Assembly: GCA_015847255.1 (NCBI GenBank)
Contig: JADLZK010000401.1
Coordinates: forward strand, 930,001-994,000
DNA: 64,000 bases
Reading direction: 5' to 3'
DNA from: Hyparrhenia diplandra
Lineage: Eukaryota > Streptophyta > Magnoliopsida > Poales > Poaceae
A program made the position numbers and the translations under genes. Position 1 is the stretch's first letter, and every line of letters starts with the position of its first letter. Shown here one piece after another: positions 11,063-23,478 of the stretch. The notes under the pieces were generated by a model that saw only the letters and a program-made list of their open reading frames with translations, made no database searches and was not told where the DNA came from.

Positions 11063-12049
11063 CATCGATCCACCCACCTCACGGCCGAGGCCCATCTGGG
11101 CCACGTTGTCATTAACCCATCCACCTTGTTGTTCATCGATCTACCAAGAAATGGGCAAGGTGGGCTTGCCTCAATCCATCCACCTTCGCCTCTCCTTCAC
11201 CTCCTGCAAAGGAGTATCGATGTAGCTAGGAAAGGGAAGAGAAAGATGGAAGCTGAGGCGAAGGCATACTCACCTGGGTTGTTGAGATGAAGACATACTA
11301 CATTGGACAAGTTGTGGGTGATGGAGGTCCAACGTGTTACCCCCACATGAAGATTAGCTTCTTTAGGGCGTTACACCTCCTCGTCCGCGGGCGGTCCGTG
11401 AGACCATCCCCAATCTATGATACCAACGACAGGGCTACTATGTGAAGACAATGGTCATGGTGACAAGATTCTCAGAACGATGAAAAACTGGCTAGGACGC
11501 TTCCTGCACCACCATCATCCTACCTATGTACTTCGTCTGTCTCTAAATATTTGTTCTTTTTCTTCTCAAAAATAATTGTAACTAAATATTTATTATTTTT
11601 GTTTCTCAAAAACAATTGTAACTAAATAATAATTAAGCATTATGGAAAGATCGTTTAAAAAGGAAGGAGTACTTTTTAATAAATTCGGTCAAACTTATGT
11701 CACGTAAAAAGTATAACAACGACCATTATTTAGAGATCGAGCCATACTTACTACATATACTTAATCTTTCAAAGAAAAAAGGTCAAGCATGCATCAAACG
11801 AAGTGATCATAGTGCATATAATCTTTCAAAGGAAAAGGTTACGTAACAACATGATTAGGTAGCTACAGTATATGTGGTCATAATGATTAATGACCAACCA
11901 TGCATCAAACGAAGTGACCATACGTGCACTGTGCCTACACCTACAATTGGCTGACACACGTAAAACACAAATTGGCTGACATACGCAAAGGAAGCAGCGG
12001 GCTTCTGCCACGGCAGAGCCGAAAGCATGGCTGACACACGCACACTTGG
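11063..12049. other. Unit spacer without a supported gene
   Basis: Continues the unit. Short frames differ between copies and look like chance. At about 11541-11630 a ~42 bp AT-rich motif (AATATTT...AATTGTAACTA) is repeated twice. Confidence 0.4.
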
Positions 12050-12312
12050 CCTTGTTTAGATGGCTAAAAATTTAGCACCGTATGTCACATCATGACGGCT
12101 GTAGCACATTTTGTTTGTTAGTGGTAAATATCATTCTACCATGGAGTAATTAGGCTCAAAAGAATCGTCTCGTAATGTACATCTAAACTGTATAATTAGT
12201 TATTTTTTATACCTACATTTAATACTTCAAATATATGTCTTTTGATGTATTTAATGTGATGTGATGGAGAGAAAGTAGTAAAAAGTTAGAAACTTTAGCC
12301 ATCTAAACAAGG
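12050..12312. mobile_element. MITE with CCTTGTTTAGATGGCTAAA ends, unit A
   Basis: The termini are CCTTGTTTAGATGGCTAAA and, inverted, CCTTGTTTAGATGGCTAAAG, about 263 bp. The inner part contains the ATTAGGCTCAAAAGA motif shared with the next relics. Present in A and C, absent in B. Confidence 0.7.
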
Positions 12313-12404
12313 AAGTATCGAGCTGTCACATGCCTACACGGGAGTGTTTTGAATGAATAATTTTAGGTTCCATCGGATGTTTGACCGGATGTCGGAACAG
12401 AAGG

Positions 12405-12873
12405 GTGTTTAGTTAGTGAAATATTTTAGGTTTGAACAATGTAGCATTTTTTTGTTTGTATTAAGTTATTATTATCCCACCATGGATTAACTAGGCTCAA
12501 AAGATTCATCTCATACAATTAATTTTTTATTTACCTATATGGCTACATTTAATATTCTATGTATATAAGGTAAAAGATTTGATGTGATATATTTGGATCA
12601 CTTTTTGAGTTATTTTTTTTTTCTCTAGTTTTTGAAGACTAATTAAAAAGCTAACTTTAGAAACATGTATACATGAGAAGAATCTTTTGACTATAATTAA
12701 TATATCATTATCACATGTAGGGTTACTGTAGCACTTATGGTTAATAATGGAGTAACTATGCTTAAAAGATGCATTTCATCGTGTACATCCAAACGGTGTA
12801 ATTAGTTTTTATTTCATTCAAATTTAATGCTAAATGCATGTCCCGGAATCATACGATGTGATAGGTGATGTAA
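12405..12873. repeat. Two further relics of the same MITE family
   Basis: The motif CATGGA-TAA-TAGGCTCAAAAGATTC occurs again at about 12480 and in decayed form at about 12752, each followed by an AATTAGTT / TTTAAT AT-rich part. With 12050-12312 this gives three neighbouring copies of one family next to the Tat insertion site. Confidence 0.5.
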
Positions 12874-12878
12874 CATAC

Positions 12879-13787
12879 TGTTGACGTGAAGTTAGGGCTT
12901 CACACCAACACACCGGGAGGGCCTTGGACACCCATGAAGACCGCGATCGATCTTGTAGCGGCGAGCACGCGCAGCGTGGCAGCCCAAACTGATCTAGGGA
13001 TCGGTAGGGGGGCGCGTGGAGCTTCGGTGACGGCTGAGATGACCTCAACGCGCACCTCGGGAAGACCCGTCGGGAGGGACGACGTGAGGGGTGCTCTAGG
13101 ACCAGCGTGGCCGCCTAGAACGCCGGCGTAGAACGCGAGTTCGCCGCCCGAACAGCAGGATAGAGGGGTTGAGGGAAGAAGATGACCTACAAAGCGGGGA
13201 CGGGGAGATAGATTGGTTGTCGATTGGATGTAGATGGGATCAAATCGGTCATGAACCTCTTTATTATATAGAGGAGGGTGGTCTTATCCTTTTAGGAAAC
13301 CGTCCTTGGGCGTTTCCAAGCATCAAAACCGACCTAAACACGATTGGAAACAAATCGGTTCGGATCTCGTCACGGACACGGGCCTGCGTCGGGGTGACCG
13401 GACGCTCCGGTCGGCGGGTCGGTACCGGTTCCGGTAAAGGTCCGCAGCCGGCTCCCGACGCCCAGCGCGACCAGCCGGATCCACAGGACCGACGCTGACC
13501 CGGACCCATGGGTGCGTCCGGTCGATGGCGAAATTAGCTGGTTCCGGCCGCTGGCCGGACTCGCGAGGGGGTTTGACCGACGCATCGGTCGGTGCTTCCG
13601 ATCGGTTTTAGCGAAGGCCTGCAAACCCGATCAAGGCGCGCGACCGGGGACGCTAGGACGGACGCCGGACGACGGCGTCGGTGAGTCCGGTCATACTCGA
13701 AAAGCCCTTTTCGATCCTCCTCGAGAATTTGGCTAAGTCACGGAAATTTTGCGGTGACTTGGACCACGCCATTTTTGGGTGTCAACA
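12879..13787 (-). repeat. LTR of Tat element 1 (3' LTR by orientation)
   Basis: 909 bp, TGTTGACG to GTCAACA. It carries about 220 bp (roughly 13520-13765) that the partner LTR lacks. A minus-strand TATA-like stretch lies at about 13260-13271. A G-rich polypurine tract (minus strand) follows at 13791-13801. Confidence 0.85.
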
Positions 13788-14059
13788 CATGCCCCCCTGT
13801 TTTCAGGTGAGAGGTGCACGAACCACGAAAACAAAACAAGAAAAAACAAACAACACGAATGCCCATCGTATCGGTTGTCCAGGTGGCTAAGGGTGATACT
13901 ATGTATCGGCCATTTTGCTCTAAGGGTTTATGCATGCATCGGCCATTGTCTGGAGAGCACTAGGCCTCTTGCCAAACACTAGGGAAATACTTTTTTCAAA
14001 TACCCCCGTTAATCGCCTTTATCTTGGCGTTTCCCATCACTTGTTGACTCAAGCACATA

Positions 14060-15098
14060 GGAGTTCCCAAATATCACTTTGACCACCTTGAAAGGACCTT
14101 TCCAATTAGGTGACCACTTGCCAAATTGATTGCTCTTCGACCCTATCGGTAATATAGTTTGCCAAACTAAATCACCAATTTGGAATGATTTGCTCTTGAC
14201 TTTCTTGTTGTAGGCTCTTGCAACACGTGCTTTGTCCTTTTCAATCTCCTTTAGAGCTTATATTCGCTTGTCGGTTACCTCATCGATGTTGTCCATCATC
14301 AAATCATGATACATAGTAGGAGATAAATCATTTTGTTTAGCAAATCTATATGCATCCAAATTTACCTCAACGGGTAACACCGACTCTTGGCCATACACCA
14401 ACTCATAAGGAGTAACTTTAGTTGCACCATGCCTTGATATGCGATGAGCCCACAAAGCTTTCGACAAGACCTCATGCCACCTTCTTGGATGTTCTATTAT
14501 TTTCTTCTTAATAAGCTTGATCAAAGTCTTGTTAGTCGATTCCGCTTTGACCATTAGCTTGAGCATAATATGAAGATGAATTGAGCATCTTGATCTTATA
14601 TGATTCGCAAAAATCCTTTACTTCCTTCGCCATAAATGACGTCCCTTGATCCGTAGTTAGTGTTTGAGGAATGCCGAATCTATGAATAATGTGCTCTGTG
14701 ATGAACTCAATTACCTCCTTGTGTGTCATGTTCTTCAATGGAACTACTTCCGACCATTTAGTGAAGTAGTCGGTAGCAACCAAGATGAACTTATGCCCCT
14801 TCGAAGATGGAGGATGAATCGTCCAATGAAATCCAAGCCCCCAACCACGGAAAGGCCACGGTTTGATGATAGGATGAAGCATAACAGCCGGCACTAGCTG
14901 AATATTTCCAAACCGCCGACACTCTTCACAACCTTTGTAGTAACGAAAGCAATAGGCCATCATAGTAGGCCAATAGAAACCAGCCCGTCTCAACAACCAC
15001 TTCATCTTCGGAGCCGATTGATGCGTACCACAAATGCCTTCATGAACTTCTCCCATTGCCACTCGTGCTTGATCAGCCCCTAGACACTTTAGCAACAA
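14060..15098 (-). pseudogene. Integrase of Tat element 1
   Basis: The N-terminal zinc-binding HHCC module is visible (H-E-G-I-C-G-T-H, then CEEC), followed by the catalytic core with ATDYFTKW and LTTDQG. Here the first catalytic Asp context reads GLGFHW instead of the GLDFI seen in copy 2. The glutamate of the D,D,E triad falls in AESTNK, in the next frame (14258-14566). A C-terminal part has PRRWHEVLSKALWAHR and YELVYGQE. It would insert the cDNA copy into the host chromosome. At least one frame change separates the core halves, so it is inactive as written. Confidence 0.85.
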
Positions 15099-15345
15099 GT
15101 CTTGGCAGTCCTCCTATAAAGCTCACCATTACGCAATGTGTACTTGAAAGCAAGTCCCGAACATTCTTGTCAACTTTGGCACTAGGATCCTGCAAAAAGA
15201 CAAGAGAGGAGTTCTCCAATCCTCTAAATCGGTGCTACCATTATCCAAAATAGAAATAGACCGATTTAAAAGAACTTTACATTGCTGTCCCAAATCATTA
15301 GTAACATCGGTTTGTCCAATTAACTTTGGTTGAACCGAATTTATA

Positions 15346-15875
15346 CTAGAATCTGAAACAGGGCAAACTTTCATGCATCGGCAAATGTTGTAAGTGGAAA
15401 TACTTATCTCTTACCTCAAAGCCGGATGCACGTTGAGCAAGCAAGTTTGCTCTTTGCACATAATTCACATGCAATTGATCCTCTCCCATGATGTAACCGG
15501 AAGCACATTGAGCATAGAAATTGGCCTTATGATTTTCTTCTCTTGGAATATGCCGAATCTTAAATTCGGTAAATTTACCAATTAAATCAAGGCACATATC
15601 GAGGCGAGCACGTAGTGATCCATCTAAACATTGACATTCACGGAAACTTGTTGCACTACAAGTAATGAATCACCAAATGCTTCAACATGTTCAACCCCCA
15701 TAGCTTCTAACATGATCAACCCGAATAAGAGAGCTTCATATTCGGTTTGATTATTAGTACATGGAAATTCCAATCGGCTTGACATAGGAAATTCAGTACC
15801 ACAAGAATTAACAAGAACAATTCCAACTCCGGCACCGTCCTTGCAAACCGATTCATCAAAAAATATAACCGCCAT
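15346..15875 (-). pseudogene. Second (archaeal-type) RNase H of Tat element 1
   Basis: Motifs in order: FFDES and DGAGVGIVL (first acidic residue), NNQTEYEAL (Glu) and AFGDSLLVV (Asp), then a frame change and KFTEFKIRHIPREENHKAN. This is the additional RNase H domain placed between RNase H and integrase in the Tat branch. The frame is broken near 15640. Confidence 0.75.
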
Positions 15876-17446
15876 GGGGTAAAAGTGACATAATTTACCT
15901 CATAATCAAGATTAATACCATGCTCAACAATAAAATCAGCAAGAACTTGACCCCTTAAAATTCTCAATGGTTCAAAAGTCAAGTCATATTCAATTAAAGC
16001 ATATGCCCATTTGCCTACCCTTCCAGAAAGGATTGGCCAAAACAACATATGTTTGATTACATCGGCCTGGCATGCTACCACACATGTGCTTGACAAAAGA
16101 TAATGTCTCATCTTGGAACAAGCAAAATACAGTGATAAGCATAATTTCTCAATATGGGCATACCTTGTCTCGGGATCAAGAAGACGACGACCAAGATAAG
16201 CAACAACATACTCCTTTCCTTCATCTTCTTGAGTAAGAACAGCCCCAATCACCTTCTCTGCGGCGGCGATATACAATCAGAAAGGTACACCCCTTCTAGG
16301 CGCGCGAAGAACAGGTGGTGAAGACAAATATTCCTTTATCTTGTCAGATGCATATTGTTGGTTTGCCCCCCAGGAAAAATCAGCTTCATTCTTCAACTTA
16401 AGTATGGGGGTGAAAGGAATAATCTTCCTAGACAAGTTAGCAATAAATCTTCTCAAGTAGTTCACTTTACCTAGGAATTTTTGCAAATCCTTTTTACATT
16501 GAGGTGCTTGAACTGCCTTGATCTTCTCTATCCTCTTGGGATCAATCTCTATGCCCTTATCATGAATAATAAACCCAAGAAACTTTCCAGCCGACACTCC
16601 AAAGGCACATTTGAGTGGATTCATCTTCAAACCATAGTGGCGCATCCTCTCAAAAGCAAGACGCGAAATCGGCTAAATGAGGATCATGTGAAGCCGATTT
16701 AATCACCACATCATCAATATACACCTCCATAATCACACCAATGAGATCATAAAAGATAAGATTCATAGCACGTTGATAGGTGGCGCCTGCATTCTTGAGG
16801 CCAAAGGTCATAACAATCCACTCAAATAAACCAACAAATCCGGGACAAATAAAAAGCAGTCTTGGAGGTATCTTCTTGACCATAAATATTTGATTATATC
16901 CAACATTACCATCAAGAAAGCTAATAACCTTGTGCCCCGAAGCATCATTGATCAACATGTCGGCAATAGGCATAGGATACTCATCTTTGGGAGTGGCTCT
17001 ATTTAAATCTCTGAAATCAATGCACACTCTAATCTTCCCGGTGTCCTTCTTCTCAACCGCACAATGTTAGAGATCCACTCGCATACCGCATGGACGGATA
17101 AAATCGCCTTAAGCAACCGATCAATCTCCTCCTTGATTCGGTCATTGATGGCCGAATTGAAGCGTCTTGGCGGTTGCTTGTAAGGTTTAAATCCCTTCTT
17201 AAGGGAAGCCGATGCTCAACAAGATTACGGCTTAACCCAGGCATCTCTCAGATAGTCCCATGCAAAACAATCCACATATTCCTTGAGAAGCGCGATTAAT
17301 TTAGCTTTATAATCGGCATCCAAGTTTTGGTTTACAAATGTCGGCCTTGGGCGAACCATCCCCAATGTCAACTTGTTCCAAAGGGTCGGCCGACGTGAAA
17401 CCTTGGCCCAACTTATTGAGCTCATCAAAGTCATCGATAGCTTCAC
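15716..17446 (-). pseudogene. Reverse transcriptase and RNase H of Tat element 1
   Basis: The upstream part reads DCFAWDY and PGLSRNLVEHRLPL. The palm has CIDFRDLNRATPKD, SFLDGNVGYNQI and FGLKNAGATYQRAMN, followed by the active-site VYIDDVVIKS. The connection part has KCAFGV, LGFIIHDKGIEIDP and LGKVNYLRRFI. RNase H follows with YLGRRLLDPETRYAHIEKL. Frame changes near 17044, 16648 and 16276 split it into several frames. The family copies the element's RNA into DNA and removes the RNA strand. Confidence 0.9.
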
Positions 17447-17708
17447 AAGAATCGGTCTTTTTCAGTCCGATAGTGTTCAAGTCTATGCTTTAACCATTGA
17501 AGTTTGTCTTCCATTAAGAAACAATGTTTACAATATAATATTGAGCCGATTATCCGTCGGCTTCAATGTTCTGAGCACAAATCCACGCTCGTCATAGCTA
17601 ATGTACCGATAGTTGGATAAGTCTCTACCCGAAAGACAAGCAAACCAGAGCTCTCAAGCGAGGCATCGGTTGTAGAAATCTCAACCGAATTATCCGCATG
17701 AACAATCT

Positions 17709-18119
17709 CTATGGCATCTCCCACCCATTGGATGAGGAATTGGTGCAAACTAGAAGGAACACAAGGATTGGCATGAATCCAATCACGACCAAGGATAAGA
17801 TCATAGCTACCTTCCGGGCGATGAAGAAAGCCGTAGCCATGGTCTTGCTACCAACGATTAATTGACGTTGGCGATCCCCTTTGAAGGAATTGGCGCCTCC
17901 TCCTACGCCGGTGATGGTCATGTTGGTTTGAATTAGCTCCTCCTCTTTGCCACCAAGCTTCTTGAATAGTGAATAGGGCAAAAGATTGACAATTGCGCCA
18001 CTATCCACTAGCATCTTCCGGATGGTTTTCCATTGATATGTCCGCTCACATGCAATGGTTTGAGGTGTCGGCGGGACGCGGCAGCTTCTTGAAGATAGCA
18101 TCTTGCACCCCAAAGGCAA
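17709..18119 (-). pseudogene. Retroviral-type aspartic protease of Tat element 1
   Basis: Catalytic motif LVDSGAIVNLLPYSLF, followed by a flap-like region and LPYSLFKKLGGKEEEL. In retroelements it cuts the Gag-Pol polyprotein. It lies between gag and reverse transcriptase as expected; the frame breaks toward its end. Confidence 0.85.
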
Positions 18120-18508
18120 ACTCGCGAAGAAGCAACCTCATCTTCTCCATGCCCGATCACATAATAATCGGCAGAGAGAAAATGGTGTTCACCTCGGCGT
18201 GTGGTGGTGATGGCTCATAATCCACCAACTCTTCATCCTCGGTGGCACTTCAATGCCAACCATGGCGGCGACGGCGGCAGCAAAATCTTCGAGCGCACCT
18301 GCGCACATATCAGAAACAAGAGAATTCGGTTCAACTGACTCGGAAGTCGGTAAATCCGAAGTTTGGGCAATAACAGCCCCGTCAACCGTCTCGGTTGAGT
18401 TATCAACTTGCTCACTTAACTTGGCTGCCCCATCCGCTAGAAGTGCCAAAAGATCAACTTTTGGTTCGGGCACCTCTTCCACAGGCTTAGGCGGCCGCTC
18501 TTGCACTA

Positions 18509-20773
18509 TCATCGACTTAACCGATTTATCAATCGGTTGAGACGCCCTCTTGGCGGAGCGATCATCTCGGCCTCTTTGTTCTTGATCTCTTGCACAATTT
18601 CTGGCAAGATGGGCCCTTCACCTTGCGCAGCAGCCAAGCGCTTGAGCATCTTTTGTCTTGCTCGCTGAAGCTTCCTCTTCTGTGTCTTATCGATATCAAC
18701 CGGGCACCACTTAGGCTGCAGGAAACGAGGATCCACAAACTTCTGCCTCTTATCTTGAGCTTCAGCAACCTCCTCCATGACTTGATCTTGATCACTCTTT
18801 TCAGGCTCTTGCCCCCCAATCACAATCGGTTTGTTGACATCATTTATAGGGGCTGTCATCGAACCGATAATGACGGAAGGTGGAGGAGTAGCAACAGGAG
18901 CAGGCTTCTCAGCAACTTCAATCTTCTTGGGAACATAAACCTGCTGCATAGGCGCCTTTCCCTTTTGCTCAGAAGTGAGCTCCCGGGACGTGGGCACCTC
19001 CTTCTTCTTCGTGCCGCTAGAGCTCGATTGTGAACCCAATCGGCTAAAGGCGGTAGGCTTGGCCATGCTGCGGCGCCGCCTCCTTTCCTTTACGGGACCC
19101 GAAGGATAGGGAACAAACACTCCCTTCGGTCCCCATTGTGGTGGTGGCGCCACATGGGATAACGGTGGCCCCCAACGAGTCATCCTTGGACGCGCAACCT
19201 GCGAAGAAGAAACAACATTTGGAGGAGTCATAGCCACTTGCTTATTTCTCCCTTCATCACGCTTGGGAGGCGTAGACTCTCTCTTTTTTGTTGGCCAATT
19301 CTTGGAATCGGCCTTTTCCTTCTTGTATTTTGCCAAAAGTCTGTCAAATTCACATAAGGGCTTGATATGCTTCTTGACCTTTGGCTCATTGGTTTTCCAA
19401 ACTCCAACTTCCGGCTTTTGTGGAACGAATATCTTTATCGTATGCACGCCGGAAGTGAGGGAGCTAGAATCCTCGGGGCGGCTGACCCGACTAAAGTAGT
19501 CGGTTCAACCGCTTAGTTGGCGCCAGGGGGCTTGATCATCTCGGCCGATTGCTTCAATCGGCCTAGCTGGTCTTGTCTGCGCCGCACGACCATCTAGCCA
19601 CGCTTTGACGCCGTAATGCTTGCGCCCGAGCTAGCCACAATGGTAAGCTTCATCTTGCCTTCTTCGTTTGGTTAACCAACACTTGCCGTCCCGAATTCTT
19701 AGGAACATTCGGTATGGGGCGAGGCTCACCAATGATCACGTTCTTGCCTTGAGTTGTAGAAGCTTGCTCAGGACGGATCAAGATGGTAGGAGCCTTGACT
19801 TCAAGTGTCTTGGCTTCAGGCTTCTTAGCTTCAACCACATGCACCGGAAAAGGATTCTTGTCTAGCCGCATGTCGGAAGACTTAATCGGCCCTCATTAAG
19901 AGCCGATTATACCTGCCGACGGAAAACATGACAATCATTAGTGGCATGGGAATAAGATTCATGATATTTGCAGAAAGCCCGCCTTTTCAACACATATGCA
20001 GAAGGCATAACATATTTAATCTTAATGTACCCGATTTTTAATAATTCATCGCATATTCGGTCATATTTAGATGTATCAAAAGTAAACTTTATTTCCTCAT
20101 TCCGATTCCTATTAATCGGCTTGAGAGAAGGACAAGTTACTTGTTTATTTTCCTCTAGCCACCTAATTTCAGCAGCCAATACCTCTTTAGTCTCATCGTC
20201 GGACGAAGAACAATCGTCCACGTGATGCACGTTGGAACGACGAGACTTATAATCATGATCTTGAGAGTCTTTTAAACGAGATTCAACAGCAACAGCTCTC
20301 TCAAGTAAATGCGGCAATGTAGTAAACTGAATATGCTCAAGCTTATCTCTAATCTTAGGATGTAAACCATTAAAACATATGTCTACTAAATCACGCTCAG
20401 AAATCATCAATTGATAACATCGGTTTTTAATTTCTTTGCAACGCCTAATGAACTCAAGCGCTGACTCACTACGACCTTGTCTAACCGATGTCAAATGAGA
20501 TAATCTAGTTTCTTGGACTCCATCATAAAAGTGAGCATGAAATTTTTCTTCTAATTGAGCCCAAGAACCAATAGTAGATGTTGGTAAAGAAGTAAACCAT
20601 GAAAATGCAGTGCCAGTAAGTGATAAAGGGAAATTACGACATTTCATATAATCAAAAGCACACCCTTCACCTAACTGAGCTAGATACATGCTAACATGCT
20701 CCATGGTAGACTTATTATCATTACCACTAAATTTTTGAAAATCTGGTACCTTCCACCCCGGTGGGTTTCTCAT
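18509..20773 (-). pseudogene. Gag of Tat element 1
   Basis: The N-terminal frame (19907-20773, 288 residues) begins NPPGWKVPDFQKFSGND, has the gag core with FPLSLTGTAFSWFTSLP and a Cys/His cluster CKYHESYSHATNDCH near its C-terminus (putative nucleic-acid-binding knuckle). The polyprotein continues in other frames (19650-19871, then 18509-19447) with a Lys/Pro-rich linker. Gag packages the element RNA. Frame changes near 19900 and 19460 break it. Confidence 0.85.
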
Positions 20774-21188
20774 GTAATCAAAGTGTGGAGGGTACGGTTT
20801 GTTGTAGGTGCCCCTTGAGGTTTTATTTGGACACCAAGACTTTCTGCAAAGACTTATTTAAATCTTCCTTTAGCCGATTAAACGACGGTTATATCGGCGG
20901 GGAGGAGGATTTGGAGCTGAAGTTTCATTGCCAAAAGCAGGAATTTGGCTAGGGGATTTCGGTGGGTTGGGTAACACAGTGTTGCCCCCCGAATTCCTAG
21001 CGTTTGTTGTTCTATTGATGGTTTGCCGATTTCGGTCTTGAACGTCGGCAAATGTGACATCGGGAAGCTGATCAACGGAAGAGGGGTGGATGACGTTGTC
21101 ATCATGTATTTCACTAATTGAAGCACCACCGCTCTTGTTGTTGGCAGGCATGATGTTGGAGTCTTCAAAACGCAATTGACGCCTCGAA

Positions 21189-21207
21189 TTCCCCATCGGA
21201 GTCGCCA
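21189..21207 (-). other. Primer-binding site of Tat element 1
   Basis: The minus strand reads TGGCGACTCCGATGGGGAA, a few bases inside the right LTR, a sequence type seen at the primer site of Tat-lineage elements. The tRNA was not assigned. Confidence 0.6.
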
Positions 21208-21214
21208 AAAAGTA

Positions 21215-21902
21215 TGTTGACGCGAAGTTAGGGCTTCACACCAACACACCGGGAGGGCCTTGGACGCCCACGAAGACCGCGATCGATCTTGTAGCAGCGA
21301 GCACCGCAGCGTGGCAGCCCAAACTGATCTAGGGATCGGTAGGGGCGCGTGGAGCTCGGTGACGGCTGAGATGACCTCGAACGCACCTCTGGGAAGACCC
21401 GTCGGAGGACGACGTGACGTGGGGGTGCTCTAGGACCAGCGTGGCGCCTAGAACGCCGGCGTGAACGCGGAGTTCGCCGCCGAACAGCAGGATAGAGGGG
21501 TTGAGGGAAGAAGATGACCTACAAACGGGACGGGAGATAGATTGGTTGTCGATTGGATGTAGATGAGATCAAATCGCCATGAACCTCTTTTTATTATATA
21601 GAGGAGGGTGGTCTTATCCTTTTAGGGAACCGTCCTTGGACGTTTCCAAGCATCAAAAACCGACCTAAACACGATTGGAAACAAATCGGCTCGGATCTCG
21701 TACGGACACGGGCCTGCGTCCGGGTGACCGGACGCACGATCGCCTTGACCGGACGCTCCTGCCGTCGACGGGTCCGGTCGAAGTTCCAATAAGGTCTGCA
21801 GCGGCTCACGACGCGCCGACCCGACCGGATCCCCGGGACCGGACGCTGGACCGGACCCATGGGTGCGTCCGGTCGATGGCCCGCCATTTTTGGGTGTCAA
21901 CA
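21215..21902 (-). repeat. LTR of Tat element 1 (5' LTR by orientation), with internal deletion
   Basis: 688 bp. It lacks the ~220 bp upstream-of-TATA segment present in the other LTR; the gap falls at about 21880. It differs from the left LTR mainly by CG/TG and CG/CA exchanges. Confidence 0.85.
21590..21600 (-). promoter_or_regulatory. TATA box in the 5' LTR of Tat element 1
   Basis: The minus strand reads CTCTATATAATAAAAAG, the likely element promoter. Confidence 0.5.
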
Positions 21903-21907
21903 CATAC

Positions 21908-22760
21908 TCTATTTAAATAATTCAAATATTTAAACATGACCAGCCACCCAGCCCGCCAAGCTAGCATATAGCCTCATCTTCCACGTCTTCACGTGAGGTC
22001 CAGATCATGTCTGCTTGTCGCTTCGCAGCACGGCGTAGTCGCCTGTAGAGGCTGCGAAGGCCTCGTCACAGAAAAACACTAGGCACCGAGGCAAGCACGC
22101 ATTGCAGGATTGGAGCATCAACAAAGCAGCAGAACTAGCTCAGCTTTTTTAGAGGCTGAGAGAATGAGGAGGCGCGTGTGTCTAGCTTCACATCCGTGTT
22201 GTTGCCTTTTAATCCGTGGATGTACGAACTTCGATGGGGCAGCACGATGTAACGCCAGTGTTGGCCGTGCCCTTACATCCACCGGATCTGGTGACCAGCT
22301 TTCGCCACAATGTAAACACTGCTACATTGCAAGCACCGCACAGTGCCACACTGCCTTCCACGTCAGCTGCATGCCCTGCCCACTGTGCCACGTGGTTGCT
22401 CCTGTCGCGCCGTGCTATGCATGGCGTGAGAGTGTTGATAGATCGCTCCATGTATCGTGGGTGCTTACCAAAAGGGTTAGTTTTTAGAAATAAAACATAG
22501 GTGTCACTTTTATAAATAGTTTTGAAAACGGAATATTAAAAAAATCTTCATGCGGTGTGGGTTGAGTGTGGTGGTCGAGGGAGAGAGAGATGGCACCTTT
22601 TCCTAAATTTTTCACGATTTACCGGCGTTATGCATTCAGTTGTAAGTGACGTTCGTGGTCGACGACGAGACACCCAATGGTGACTTCGAGAATCTCTAAA
22701 TCTGTCAGGGTGCTCAGTCCTTCGGAGGTGCACATAGAGATAGGGTTTGCGACGTGTATT
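21908..22760. other. Tail of unit A, continued after the Tat insertion
   Basis: Starts with TCTATTTAAATAATTC, TATA-like on the plus strand, and is collinear with 30050-30620 in B and 48865-49720 in D. The 125-codon frame at 22110-22487 is not kept in B, so it is probably not coding. The part 22490-22760 resembles the 3' end of a rice LINE-like retroposon and is missing from B. Confidence 0.4.
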
Positions 22761-22912
22761 CATAGGTTTGAGTGAGTGCACATTCGTTGTTGAATCTGCT
22801 AGATCCAATTGTCTATTAAAATATAAGTAAACATATGTACCCATGCACAATGTTTATCAAGTTCCACGCTCATCAATATGAATGTCGATCATGTCTCAGT
22901 ACATCATATGTA

Positions 22913-23027
22913 CTAATCCCTTCGTTCCAAATTCTAGTTCACTTTGCCTTTAATGTATAACTAGATGCATAGCAAAATCAATATATCTAGAAAATCTAAA
23001 GTAAACTATAATTTGGAACAAATGGAG
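22913..23027. mobile_element. Stowaway-type MITE, unit B
   Basis: Counterpart of 5292-5440 with TA flanks and a shortened centre. Confidence 0.6.
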
Positions 23028-23181
23028 TACTCCTACCACTCAACAGTAAGAGTCGCAATCCACTTGACATATCACATCACAGCTCACCACTTCAATTCTT
23101 TTCCACATTTTCCCATAAAAACAAACCCTCACAACTCTATAATGTGGACAATGGCCATATACGTGTCTCCAACCATATCCT

Positions 23182-23478
23182 ATGACCAGTGCACCTTTCA
23201 CTACTGCAGATCATTTTACCAACAATATTTGTACCATCAATTCTATTAAAGCCGACAATGAAATATTATCACCACCGGTTAGTGAAATAAAACCAGCTCG
23301 AGCGCATATATGCCGAACCCGCCCTCCCACTCCCCTTCTTATCCTCTGTTCAACACACATCACACACGACCTCCTGCCCCTATGCCCCTCCTCCCCACTG
23401 CCCCTGCCCATGCTCCTTGCCATATTGCTCACTCCATCGTGGCCTAAGGAGGTGATGAGCACAGCAGATCTAGCCTAG
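23182..23478 (+). other. Conserved short open frame, unit B
   Basis: 98-codon counterpart of 5589-5879; the middle is read in a shifted frame and the end is restored. Coding is doubtful. Confidence 0.2.

Larger units (their letters stand above)
12879..21902 (-). mobile_element. Tat-lineage Ty3/gypsy retrotransposon, copy 1
   Basis: A 9024 bp element flanked by the 5 bp target duplication CATAC (12874-12878 and 21903-21907) with TGTTGAC...GTCAACA ends. On the minus strand the order is LTR, primer-binding site, gag, protease, reverse transcriptase, RNase H, a second archaeal-type RNase H, integrase, polypurine tract, LTR. The second RNase H before integrase marks the Tat branch. Many frame changes break the polyprotein. 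The empty site is preserved in unit B (about 30045-30062). Confidence 0.9.

Noticed and set aside
10964..11290. 108-residue frame MECLRCLSLDS...
   Set aside because: Overlaps a direct repeat; the frame diverges and shifts in unit B and is lost in D.
22110..22487. 125-residue Cys-rich frame
   Set aside because: The matching region in B (30312-30728) is open in a different frame, so no protein is conserved.
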